DNA from: Methylorubrum populi
Lineage (GTDB): Bacteria; Pseudomonadota; Alphaproteobacteria; Rhizobiales; Beijerinckiaceae
Length of the DNA: 64,000 nucleotides
NCBI GenBank assembly: GCA_020741775.1
Contig: DYYG01000058.1
Location: forward strand, 62,001 to 126,000
Reading direction: 5' to 3'
Part shown: positions 42,757-50,891 of the stretch, in pieces
Layout: every line of letters begins with the position of its first letter
Position numbering within the stretch: the stretch's first letter is position 1
Program-made: the position numbers and the translations under genes
Notes under the pieces: generated by a model
What the model was told of the DNA's origin: nothing
Seen by the model: the letters and a program-made list of their open reading frames with translations, nothing else
The model's database searches: none

Positions 42757-44862
42757 ATGACCGCCGACACCGCACGCGACCTCCCCGTGGGTTCGGGATC
42801 CGGCGACGAGGCCGGCCCGGCGCCGGGAAATCCCTTCGATGCGCGGGAATGGTCGACCCCCTTCGGCCTGCCGCCATTCGAAGCGATCCGGCCGGAGCAT
42901 TTCGTGCCGGCCTTCGCGACCGCGCTGAAGGAGCATGAGGCCGAAATCGCCGCCATCGCCGGAAACCAGGAGGCGGCGAGCTTCGCCAATACCGTCGTGG
43001 CGATGGAACGGGCCGGCCAAGCGCTCGACCGGGTGGCGAACGTGTTCTTCAATCTCACCGGCAGCAACACCGGCCCGGAACTCCAGGCCATCGAGCGGGC
43101 AGTGGCCCCGCAGCTCGCGCGGCATGCCAGCGCCATCACCCTGAACCCCGCTCTCTGGGCCCGCCTCTCCGCCATCGACGCCGAAGCGGAGGGTCTCGGC
43201 GCCGAGGAGCAGCGGATGCTCGACCGCTATCGCACCCGCTTCCGCCGGGCCGGCGCCGATCTCGCACCGGAGGCCAAGGCGCGCCTCGCCGAGATCGCGA
43301 CCCGGCTCGCCGAACTCGGCACGCGATTCGCCCAGAACGTTCTGGCCGACGAGCGCAGCTTCATCCTCCCGCTCGACGGCGAGGACGATCTCGCCGGCCT
43401 GCCGCCCTTCCTGCGCGCCGCCGCCGCCGAAGCGGCCAAGGAGAGGGGCGGCGAGCACCGCCACATCGTCACCCTGTCACGCTCGCTGATCGAGCCTTTC
43501 CTCGTCTTCTCGACCCGCCGCGACCTGCGCGCGCGGGCCTACGACGCCTGGATCCGCCGCGGCGAGAACGGGGGCGAGACCGATAACCGGGCGGTGATCT
43601 CGGAGATCGTGCGCCTGCGCGCCGAACGGGCGCGGCTGCTCGGCTTCGACAGTTTCGCCCATCTCAAGCTCGACGACACCATGGCCGGCTCGCCCGATGC
43701 CGCGATGGAATTGTTGCGCAACGTCTGGAAGCCGGCTTTGCAGCGGGCCGCCGAGGAGCGCGAGCAATTGCAGGCACTGGTGCGCGCCGAGGGACACGAT
43801 TTCGCCCTCGAAGCGCATGACTGGCGGCATTTCTCCGAGAAGCTGAGGCGATCCCAGCACGATCTCGACGAAGCCGAGATCAAGCCGTACCTGCCCCTGG
43901 ACGGCATGATCCGAGCGGCCTTCGACACCGCCTCGCGGCTGTTCGGCCTGAGCTTCGAAGAGATTCGGGACGTGCCGCGCTACCATCCCGACGTGCGGAC
44001 CTGGATCGTGCGCGATGCGGACGGGTCGGAGGTGGGCCTGTTCCTCGGCGATTACTTCGCGCGGGCCTCGAAGCGGTCCGGCGCCTGGATGAGCGCCTTC
44101 CGTTCGCAGGAGCGGCTGAACGGCGACATCACGCCGATCATCGTCAACGTGATGAACTTCGCCCGGGCGCCGCGAGGCGAGCCGACGCTGCTGTCCTTCG
44201 ACGACGCGCGTACCCTGTTCCACGAATTCGGCCATGCCCTGCACGGGCTCCTCTCGGACGTGACCTATCCGCTTCTGTCCGGCACCGCCGTCTCGCGGGA
44301 CTTCGTGGAACTGCCCTCCCAACTCTACGAGCACTGGCTGCAGCAGCCGGAGGTGCTCCGGGCCCATGCCCGCCACGTCCAGACCGGGGAATCGATGCCG
44401 GAGGCGCTGCTGGAGAAGCTCCTGGCTGCCGCGACCTTCAACCAGGGTTTCGCCACCGTCGAATACGCCGCCTCGGCCATCGTCGACATGACGCTCCACC
44501 TCTCCGCCGCCGGCGAGGACGGGCTCGATGTCGGCGCTTTCGAGACGGACGCCCTGCGCCGCATCGCCATGCCGACGGAGATCGCGGCGCGGCACCGTGC
44601 CCCGCATTTCGCGCACATCTTCTCCGGCGACGGCTATGCCGCCGGCTATTACAGCTATCTCTGGTCGGAGGTGCTCGATGCCGATGCCTTCGACGCCTTC
44701 CGCGAGGCGGGCGACATCTTCCACCCGGAGACGGCCCAGCGGTTGCGCCGGATGATCTACGGCGCGGGCAACCTGCGCGACGCCCGCGAGGCTTATACGG
44801 CGTTCCGGGGGCGGCTGCCGAGCATTGCGCCGCTACTCAAGAAGCGCGGACTGGCGGCCTAG
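42757..44862 (+). CDS. M3 family oligopeptidase (Dcp-like peptidyl-dipeptidase)
   Basis: A 701-residue zinc metallopeptidase. The M3 zinc site is LFHEFGHALHGLLSD (HExxH), with the downstream Glu in FVELPSQLYEHW and the substrate-binding block GYAAGYYSYLWSEVLDADAF. It starts MTADTARDLPV and has NPF...PPFEAIRPEHFVPAF, typical of Dcp and oligopeptidase A. No signal peptide, so cytoplasmic peptide breakdown is expected. Length is normal. Alone in its unit. Confidence 0.92.
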   Translation: MTADTARDLPVGSGSGDEAGPAPGNPFDAREWSTPFGLPPFEAIRPEHFVPAFATALKEHEAEIAAIAGNQEAASFANTVVAMERAGQALDRVANVFFNLTGSNTGPELQAIERAVAPQLARHASAITLNPALWARLSAIDAEAEGLGAEEQRMLDRYRTRFRRAGADLAPEAKARLAEIATRLAELGTRFAQNVLADERSFILPLDGEDDLAGLPPFLRAAAAEAAKERGGEHRHIVTLSRSLIEPFLVFSTRRDLRARAYDAWIRRGENGGETDNRAVISEIVRLRAERARLLGFDSFAHLKLDDTMAGSPDAAMELLRNVWKPALQRAAEEREQLQALVRAEGHDFALEAHDWRHFSEKLRRSQHDLDEAEIKPYLPLDGMIRAAFDTASRLFGLSFEEIRDVPRYHPDVRTWIVRDADGSEVGLFLGDYFARASKRSGAWMSAFRSQERLNGDITPIIVNVMNFARAPRGEPTLLSFDDARTLFHEFGHALHGLLSDVTYPLLSGTAVSRDFVELPSQLYEHWLQQPEVLRAHARHVQTGESMPEALLEKLLAAATFNQGFATVEYAASAIVDMTLHLSAAGEDGLDVGAFETDALRRIAMPTEIAARHRAPHFAHIFSGDGYAAGYYSYLWSEVLDADAFDAFREAGDIFHPETAQRLRRMIYGAGNLRDAREAYTAFRGRLPSIAPLLKKRGLAA

Positions 44863-44874
44863 AGGAGGATCCCT

Positions 44875-45030
44875 CCCCCTTCGCGGGGGCGGGTGACCCC
44901 CGACATCGGGTCGGGAGAAGGCAGGCAGGTTTCAAAGAAAGGCTGCGAGGCGGACACCGAGTACAGCGTCCCCTCGACCCGCCCGCTCCGCAGGCACCCT
45001 CTCCCCCGGAGGAGAGAGGGCGACGGTACG
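44875..45030. other. Hairpin-rich gap after the M3 peptidase gene
   Basis: The stretch holds several short inverted repeats: CCCCC/GGGGG with a five-base loop at 44875-44889, GACCC/GGGTC at 44895-44912, and CCCTCTC/GAGAGGG at 44997-45020. They probably end peptidase transcription. No gene is seen. Confidence 0.45.
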
Positions 45031-45141
45031 GCTAGAGCATTTTCCATGGTCCCTGGATCACGAAAAATGCTCTAGCTACTTGATAGTGCCGCATTTTCTC
45101 TCGCGGAACCGGCAACCACTTCCGCGGAAAATGCTCTAGAA
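45031..45141. repeat. Dispersed intergenic repeat, copy 2
   Basis: About 111 bp matching 12821-12930. AGAGCATTTT (45034) is inverted with respect to AAAATGCTCT at 45064 and again at 45128, so the element can fold into alternative hairpins. Its right edge, GCTCTAGA, supplies the TAG stop of ftfL read on the minus strand. Copy 1 does the same for the bestrophin gene at its left edge. Confidence 0.8.
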
Positions 45142-46809
45142 CAGACCGTCGATCTGGCCGTTGGCGTCGAGGCGGATGTTGTCCGCCGCCGGCACCTTGG
45201 GCAGGCCCGGCATGGTCATGATCTCACCGCAGATCACCACGACGAAGCCGGCACCGGCCGAGAGGCGCACGTCACGCACCGAGACGAGGTGGCCGGACGG
45301 AGCGCCGATCAGCGTCGGGTCGGTCGAGAACGAGTACTGCGTCTTGGCCATGCAGATCGGCAGGTGGCCGTAGCCATCCTTCTCGAAGCCGGCGAGCTTG
45401 GTGGCGGCCTTCGACTCGATCTGAATATCGGCCGCGCCGTAGAGCTTGGTCGCGATCGCCTTGATCTTGTCGGTGAGCTTCGACTCGGTCTCGTAGACGA
45501 AGTTCAGCGGCTGCTGCTCGCCCTCGGCCAGCTTCACCACCGCATGGGCCAGATCCTCGGCGCCGGCGCCGCCCTCCGCCCAGTGCTTGCAGGTGATGGC
45601 CTCGACCTGCAGCCGGTCGCGGCACAGTTCCTTGAGCTTGGCGTGCTCGGCATCGGTGTCCTGGAAGAAGTGGTTCACGCCGACCACCACCGGCAGGCCG
45701 AAGCTGCGCACGTTCTTCACGTGGCGCTCGAGATTGGCGAAGCCCTTTTCCAGCGCGTCGAGATTCTCAGCCTGGAGATCCTTCTTGTTGACGCCGCCAT
45801 GCATCTTGAGCGCGCGCACCGTGGCGACGATCACCACCGCCGAGGGCTTGAGGCCGGTCTGGCGGCACTTGATGTCGATGAATTTCTCCGCGCCGAGATC
45901 GGCGCCGAAGCCGGCCTCGGTGACGGTGTAGTCGGCGAGCCGCAGGCCGGTGCGGGTGGCGATCACCGAGTTGCAGCCATGGGCGATGTTGGCGAACGGG
46001 CCGCCATGGATCAGGGCCGGGTTGCCCTCCAGCGTCTGCACGAGGTTCGGCTGCAGCGCGTCCTTGAGCAGCACGGTCATGGCGCCCGTGGCCTTCACCT
46101 CGGCCAGCGTCACCGGCTTGCGGTCGCGGGTCTCGGCGATGACGATGCGGCCGAGGCGCTCCTCGAGGTCGGCGAGATCCTTGGCGAGGCAGAACACCGC
46201 CATCACCTCGGAGGCGACGGTGATGTCGAAACCGTCCTCACGCGGGAAACCGTTGGCGACGCCGCCGAGCGACTGGTTGATGGCGCGTAGCGCCCGGTCG
46301 TTCATATCGACCACGCGGCGCCAGAAGATGCGGCGCACGTCGATGTTGAGCTCGTTGGCCCAGTAGATGTGGTTGTCGATCAGCGCGGCGGCCAGCGAGT
46401 GCGCCGAGGTGATGGCGTGGAAATCGCCGGTGAAGTGCAGGTTGATCTGCTCCATCGGCACGACCTGCGCCTTGCCGCCGCCGGCCGCGCCGCCCTTCAT
46501 GCCGAAGCAGGGGCCGAGCGAGGGCTCGCGCAGACACATCACCGCCTTCCTGCCGATGCGGTTGAGCGCGTCGCCGAGGCCCACCGTCGTCGTGGTCTTG
46601 CCCTCGCCCGCAGGCGTCGGCGAGATCGCGGTGACGAGCACCAGCTTGCCCTCGGGCTTGCCCTCGAGCGACTTGATGAAGTCGTGGTCGATCTTGGCGA
46701 TGTGCTTGCCGTAATTGTGCAGCGCCTCGTCCGGCACGCCGAGCTTGCCGGCGACTTCGGCGATGGGCTTCAGGGTCGCCGCGCGGGCGATCTCGATATC
46801 TGAGGGCAT
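45136..46809 (-). CDS. ftfL: Formate--tetrahydrofolate ligase
   Basis: A 557-residue FTHFS, ATP-dependent ligation of formate to tetrahydrofolate giving 10-formyl-THF, the entry of formate carbon to the serine cycle in methylotrophs. The P-loop is TPAGEGKTTTTVGLGD (about residues 65-80), with CLREPSLGPCFGMKGGAAGGG after it. From memory the length and sequence closely resemble the M. extorquens enzyme. ATG 46809 has GAGAGAA before it. It is monocistronic. The stop TAG is made by the repeat at 45031. Confidence 0.97.
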   Translation of the reverse strand: MPSDIEIARAATLKPIAEVAGKLGVPDEALHNYGKHIAKIDHDFIKSLEGKPEGKLVLVTAISPTPAGEGKTTTTVGLGDALNRIGRKAVMCLREPSLGPCFGMKGGAAGGGKAQVVPMEQINLHFTGDFHAITSAHSLAAALIDNHIYWANELNIDVRRIFWRRVVDMNDRALRAINQSLGGVANGFPREDGFDITVASEVMAVFCLAKDLADLEERLGRIVIAETRDRKPVTLAEVKATGAMTVLLKDALQPNLVQTLEGNPALIHGGPFANIAHGCNSVIATRTGLRLADYTVTEAGFGADLGAEKFIDIKCRQTGLKPSAVVIVATVRALKMHGGVNKKDLQAENLDALEKGFANLERHVKNVRSFGLPVVVGVNHFFQDTDAEHAKLKELCRDRLQVEAITCKHWAEGGAGAEDLAHAVVKLAEGEQQPLNFVYETESKLTDKIKAIATKLYGAADIQIESKAATKLAGFEKDGYGHLPICMAKTQYSFSTDPTLIGAPSGHLVSVRDVRLSAGAGFVVVICGEIMTMPGLPKVPAADNIRLDANGQIDGLF

Positions 46810-47113
46810 TTCTCTCACCGTCGTTTCTTGAGAACCCGGGCTCGCGACGCGCCAATCCACCGCTCGACCCCAGCCGGAAGCCGACCGGATCGGGACAGGC
46901 GACATTCTGACGTCGTTTCGGCGCGCCTTACCCTGGCCCGGCCTCGATTGAAGCGCCAAGCGCTTTAGCCGAGGCTATGGCCACGATAAACCGATCGTCG
47001 CAGTTTGGGCGAAATGGCGAAGAAAAGCCTCTCGGATTTTTTTGACCCGGACCGTCAAGATTATTCAGAAGTCGCGCCCTCCCGGCCCTCGATCGATCCG
47101 TGGCGGAGAACGT
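46810..47113 (-). promoter_or_regulatory. Control region upstream of ftfL
   Basis: 304 bp with no gene. Two inverted repeats stand out: AAGCGC-CAA-GCGCTT at 46951-46965, and TTGAC-7-GTCAA at 47042-47058. Either could bind a regulator of one-carbon genes. No assignment to a known factor is made. Confidence 0.4.
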
Positions 47114-47335
47114 TCAGCCGGTCATCGCGGTGGCGGTGTAGCCGGCTTTGGTGAGCGCCTGGGCGACATCGAGACTCTGGGCGCGGGTGGTCGCCGTCAC
47201 GCGGCCGGCCTCCACATCGACCGCGACCTCGGCCTGCGGGTCGAGGCGGCGGATCGTCCGGCGGACGGCCTCGGCACAACCCTGGCAGGTCATGCCCTCC
47301 ACGCGCATCGTGAGAGCGATCGGATCCTGATCCAT
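47114..47335 (-). CDS. Heavy-metal-associated (CopZ-like) domain protein
   Basis: A 73-residue ferredoxin-like HMA domain with the metal motif GMTCQGC (CxxC) near residue 17, followed by AVRRTIRRLDPQAEVAVDVEAG. Such proteins carry Cu(I) or other soft metals to P-type ATPases. No ATPase gene is in the window. ATG 47335 follows GGAAGGAAGCC; a longer frame upstream crosses a 13-bp tandem repeat and is unlikely to be coding. Confidence 0.85.
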   Translation of the reverse strand: MDQDPIALTMRVEGMTCQGCAEAVRRTIRRLDPQAEVAVDVEAGRVTATTRAQSLDVAQALTKAGYTATAMTG

Positions 47336-47344
47336 GGCTTCCTT

Positions 47345-47390
47345 CCAGGCTCTCTTCCCAGGCTCTCTTCCCAGGCTCTCTTCCCAGGCC
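47345..47390. repeat. 13-bp tandem repeat, three copies plus a partial
   Basis: CCAGGCTCTCTTC is repeated exactly three times (47345, 47358, 47371) and then begins a fourth (CCAGGC). It lies 10-55 bp upstream of the copZ-like start codon, in the 5' leader. Read on the minus strand each unit contains GGGAAGAGAG-like purine runs that resemble ribosome-binding sites. Copy number could vary between strains and tune expression. Confidence 0.9.
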
Positions 47391-47657
47391 CCCATCCAGC
47401 CCTCCGGCCATGTGGCTTCCATGCGGCACTTGGCAAGCACGTGGTCGGCGAACGGGGCGAGAGGCGGTTTGCACGGGGAGAAGACGGCACGCCGCCTTGC
47501 GGCCGCCGGCCGGCTCGGCAACATTAGGGTTACGGCGTCAGGAAGGCTCAACCGAAGGCCCGCCGGCGCGTCCCATCCCCACGGCCTGCGGGCTCCTGCC
47601 CGCATCGTGCGTACCTTTTCCGGCCGCGGCCCTCAGACAGAAGCGCGTCGATCGACG
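47391..47657. other. Non-coding stretch between the tandem repeat and EAL gene
   Basis: Together with the repeat and the copZ-like leader this makes a 322-bp gap. Both flanking genes are read away from it, so their promoters are here. No gene is supported: long frames crossing it have no ribosome site and pass through the tandem repeat. I could not identify boxes. Confidence 0.4.
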
Positions 47658-49184
47658 GTGAAGACACCGCAAGCCCGAACGATCCGCCCGCGCGGCACCC
47701 CCTGGATCCTCGGCCTCATCGGCGTCCTGGTCCTTGTCCCGCTGGCCCTGGTGGCGCCGCTGGCTGCGGCCTGTGCCGTGTCGGGGCTCGGCCTCACCGG
47801 AGGATTGTTGCTGTGGCGGCGCCTGTCTGCCCTCAACACCGCCCAGGACATGGTCTCGAAGGAGATCGGGGTGCTGTCCCAGCGTCTGGTGAAGCTGGAA
47901 TCGGTCGCCGCCGCGCTGGTTCAGACGCGGATGCAAGGAAGCCCGGCGGCGCAATCCCCAGCGCCCCCCTCCGACGAGGCGATGAAGTCCCTTGACGCCC
48001 GGCTCGCGGCCGGCATCGAGGAAGTGACAGCCGAGATCGGCATTCTCAGCGGCATCGTGCGCGAACTGGCCGCGGTGGTCGCCGCCCAGGATGGGGACAT
48101 CGACCGTCTGAAAGCGCAGACGCAGGCGCAAGTCCTGACCCAACCTCACGCCCGGGTTTCGCCGCAAGCCCAGCAGGCCGCCGCCAGACCCGCCGCGCCG
48201 TCACCGCGCCCGGCTGCCTCAGCGGCGCAGCCCGAGCCGGCGCAAACCCCGCCCGTCACGTCCGAGCCTGCGGCTCCGATGCGGCTCGTGCCACGCACGA
48301 CGCCGCCCGCTCCCCGCCAGTTGGACTCCTTCGGGACGGCCGCGGACGAGGCACCCGTGATCGAGGCCTTCGACGGCGCCGGATTGGAGGTCTATCTCCA
48401 GCCCATCGTCAGCCTCCCGCAACGCAAGGTCGTCTCCTACGAGGCCATGCCGCGACTCAAGGTCGGCGGCATCGTCCTCACGCCGGAAACCTTCCTGCCG
48501 GCTTTGGAGCGGCATGGCCGGACCACGGCGCTGGATCGCCGCATGCTGCAGCAAGTCGCCGTCATCGCGCGGCATCTGCAGGGACGCGGCAGCCCGGCCT
48601 CCGTCTGCTACAGCCTCTCGCCCCAATCGCTGTTCGAGCCGGGCTTCCTGCGCTCCCTCGGCCGGCTCGTCAGCGAGGGGCCGGAACTCGCCGGGCGCGT
48701 CGTGATCGCGCTGCCGCAGGCGAGCTGGCGCAGCCTCGACGCCGAGCAGGCCGCGTTGCTCGCGGGGTTGCGCGGACGGATCGGCTTCGTGATGGACCGC
48801 CCGATCGACCTTCGCTTCGATCCGACCAATCTGGCGGAGCGCGGCATCACCCAGGTCAAGGTCGCCGCCTCGCTTCTGCTGCGCCCGCTCAACCGGGAGG
48901 CGATGCCGGACATTGCCCTGGAGGATCTCGTTGCCTCCCTCATCCGCGCCGGAATCCGGCTGGTCGCGACCGGCGTCGAGAGCGAGATCGAGGTTCCCGA
49001 CCTGATCGATCTCGACGTGCCGCTGGCGCAGGGCGGTGCCTTCGCCGCGCCGCGGGCCGTGCGGGCGGAGGTGCTGACCGCGCCGCCCGAGACCGCGCCA
49101 CCGCCGCCACCCTCCCCCGATCCGCCCCCGAACCCGCCGCCGCAACGCCGCCCCTTCCGGGACTTCCTGCGCCGCGCGGGATGA
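47658..49184 (+). CDS. Membrane protein with degenerate EAL domain
   Basis: A 508-residue protein. Two close hydrophobic segments (WILGLIGVLVLVPLALVAPLAAACAV and GLTGGLLLWRR, about 18-58) are followed by a coiled-coil-like stretch (NTAQDMVSKEIGVLSQRLVKLE), a Pro/Ala/Gln-rich linker, and a C-terminal EAL-like domain from VYLQPIVSLPQRKVV (about residue 243). EAL reads EAM; the usual Asn in the NLS strand is absent (CYSLSPQS), and the metal Glu and Asp strands read VIALPQ and VKVAAS. Phosphodiesterase activity is therefore unlikely; it may bind c-di-GMP or a partner. Start GTG 47658. The C-terminus is very Pro-rich. Confidence 0.78.
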   Translation: MKTPQARTIRPRGTPWILGLIGVLVLVPLALVAPLAAACAVSGLGLTGGLLLWRRLSALNTAQDMVSKEIGVLSQRLVKLESVAAALVQTRMQGSPAAQSPAPPSDEAMKSLDARLAAGIEEVTAEIGILSGIVRELAAVVAAQDGDIDRLKAQTQAQVLTQPHARVSPQAQQAAARPAAPSPRPAASAAQPEPAQTPPVTSEPAAPMRLVPRTTPPAPRQLDSFGTAADEAPVIEAFDGAGLEVYLQPIVSLPQRKVVSYEAMPRLKVGGIVLTPETFLPALERHGRTTALDRRMLQQVAVIARHLQGRGSPASVCYSLSPQSLFEPGFLRSLGRLVSEGPELAGRVVIALPQASWRSLDAEQAALLAGLRGRIGFVMDRPIDLRFDPTNLAERGITQVKVAASLLLRPLNREAMPDIALEDLVASLIRAGIRLVATGVESEIEVPDLIDLDVPLAQGGAFAAPRAVRAEVLTAPPETAPPPPPSPDPPPNPPPQRRPFRDFLRRAG

Positions 49185-49204
49185 TCGTCGGAGGCGCGGG
49201 AGGA

Positions 49205-49432
49205 TCAGCCGCGCGCGGCGTCCCGCTCCAACCGCTTGCGCAGGCGGGTTGCGCCGTAGACCTGGGCGAGGCGCTGCCGTGCCGCATGAACCGGCGGAGC
49301 CGCGCGCTCGGCGCGGGCAGCGGCGATCACCAGCAGCGTGGTCGCGATGGAATGATGCAGCCGCCCCTGCGCGCGGGCGCTCTCGAGAGCATCGCCGGAT
49401 ACGCCGTCCGGCGGCAGATGGTTGCTCGCCAT
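49205..49432 (-). CDS. Small hypothetical protein
   Basis: A 75-residue basic, Ala/Arg-rich protein (MASNHLPPDGVSGDALESAR...; RLRKRLERDAARG at the end). AGGGGTGAG before ATG 49432 supports this start. No family recognised. It converges on the EAL gene with a 20-bp gap and could be small and DNA- or RNA-binding; that is only composition. Confidence 0.5.
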   Translation of the reverse strand: MASNHLPPDGVSGDALESARAQGRLHHSIATTLLVIAAARAERAAPPVHAARQRLAQVYGATRLRKRLERDAARG

Positions 49433-49579
49433 GGTCTCACCCCTGCGGATCCCGTCTCTCGGACCCGCCGCCCTTCTTCGGGGACGACCTTGACGGCTTT
49501 TCGCAGACCGGATGTCCGGATCAAGGCAGCTTGGCCGTAGCCAGGCCACACGGCCTTCCGCACCGGTTGGACCGGCGCC

Positions 49580-50116
49580 TCAGGCGAACAGGGCGTCGAT
49601 CTCGTCCTGCGCGGTTGCCGGACCGCCCTTCTGCGGGCCGTTCAGCAGCAATTCCTCGTTGCGGGTGCGACGCTCGATTTCGCTTTCGTCGATGCCGCCT
49701 GCGTCACGGGCCTTCACGGCGGAGCTGAAGCGGGCGAGCCGGCCTTCGAGCTGGCTCATCGCCTCGGCCACCTTGGCGATGCGCTGGCCTGTGATGTCCT
49801 GAAAGGCGCAGGCCTCGAAGATGTCGTAGACCCTAGCCTCGACCGCCGCGCGATAGCCGGGTCCCTCCGGCAAGCCGAGGATGGCCTCGGCATTTCCCAT
49901 GATGGAATTGGTGGCGCCGGCCGTGGCCGTCACCACCTCATTCAGCTCTTCATGGACCATCGGAAGACGGTGGCGGGTCAGCTCGTTGGCCCGCAGCACG
50001 GCGATCGCGTCCCGCAGATTTGCGATGTAATCGGCGATGTCGATGAGTTCTTTGACCATCGCCGACGGGCTGGACACCTGTGACCGGCTCTCGCGGGCCG
50101 CTTCCATCATTCTCAT
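49580..50116 (-). CDS. cheZ: Protein phosphatase CheZ
   Basis: A 178-residue CheZ. The long helical hairpin contains the signature ACAFQDITGQRIAKVAEAM with the catalytic Gln and Asp, and the extreme C-terminus DEIDALFA is the CheY-binding peptide. It removes phosphate from CheY to reset flagellar switching. Start ATG 50116 is supported by GAGAGGTGGCTC; longer frames exist. It lies 100 bp downstream of cheY in the same direction. Confidence 0.87.
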   Translation of the reverse strand: MRMMEAARESRSQVSSPSAMVKELIDIADYIANLRDAIAVLRANELTRHRLPMVHEELNEVVTATAGATNSIMGNAEAILGLPEGPGYRAAVEARVYDIFEACAFQDITGQRIAKVAEAMSQLEGRLARFSSAVKARDAGGIDESEIERRTRNEELLLNGPQKGGPATAQDEIDALFA

Positions 50117-50216
50117 GAGCCACCTCTCGGGGCACACTTTTGCGGTTGTCTCAACATCGATTCGTCCGCCGGCAGCCGGCCAGTCAGCCGGCCGCATCCG
50201 CAGCATGTCGCGACGA

Positions 50217-50600
50217 TTACGCGCCGCAGACCGCCTCGATCTTCGACTTCAGGGTGGCGGCGTTGAAGGGCTTCACGATGTAATTGTTCACACCGGCCTT
50301 CTTGGCGGCAATCACGTTCTCGGTCTTCGATTCGGCGGTGACCATGATGAACGGCGTGGTGCGCAGGCCTTCATCGGCGCGGACATGGCGCAGCAATTCG
50401 TAGCCCGTCATCGGCTCCATGTTCCAATCCGAGATGACGAGACCGTATTTCCGGCCTTTCAGGCGGGCGAGCGCTGCCGTACCGTCGGAGGCGTCATCCA
50501 CATCCTCGAAGCCGAGCTGCTTGAGGAGGTTGCGGATGATGCGGACCATGGTCTGGTAGTCGTCGACCACCAGGATAGGCATGCTGAGGTCGAGGGCCAT
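50217..50600 (-). CDS. cheY: Chemotaxis response regulator CheY
   Basis: A 127-residue receiver: the acidic pair in ILVVDDYQTMV, the phosphorylated Asp in VISDWNMEPMTGYELL, Thr in IMVTAES, and Lys in YIVKPFNA. The WNM(E)PM stretch and length are typical of true CheY, which binds FliM. GGAG ten bases before ATG 50600. Paired with cheZ downstream; the rest of the chemotaxis operon is elsewhere. Confidence 0.92.
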   Translation of the reverse strand: MALDLSMPILVVDDYQTMVRIIRNLLKQLGFEDVDDASDGTAALARLKGRKYGLVISDWNMEPMTGYELLRHVRADEGLRTTPFIMVTAESKTENVIAAKKAGVNNYIVKPFNAATLKSKIEAVCGA

Positions 50601-50891
50601 ATGACGTCTGCTCCGATTGTCCCTGTTCGATGCCGGCACCGCGCAGCACTCATCCGCGAGCGGTGTCGCATTCATGAGTGAGAGCGGGGCTGCCTTCTGT
50701 GCCCTGGACATTAGGCGGCGCGGATTGCGAAGCCGTTAATCGGCCACCGCCCCGGCCGCTCTCCGCTTCGCTTGACCGGAGGAGCCGATTTCGCCAAGTC
50801 TCCGGCCGCGCGGATCACCGTCGCGGGGCGAGCGCGAGACCGCGCGCCCGCCGATGCTGCCAGCGCGCATGGACACCCGACGCAGGAACCG

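Noticed and set aside
47336..47605. Longer N-terminus for the CopZ-like protein
   Set aside because: The frame would pass through the 13-bp tandem repeat, giving a changing, repetitive peptide, and there is a good ribosome site at the ATG 47335.
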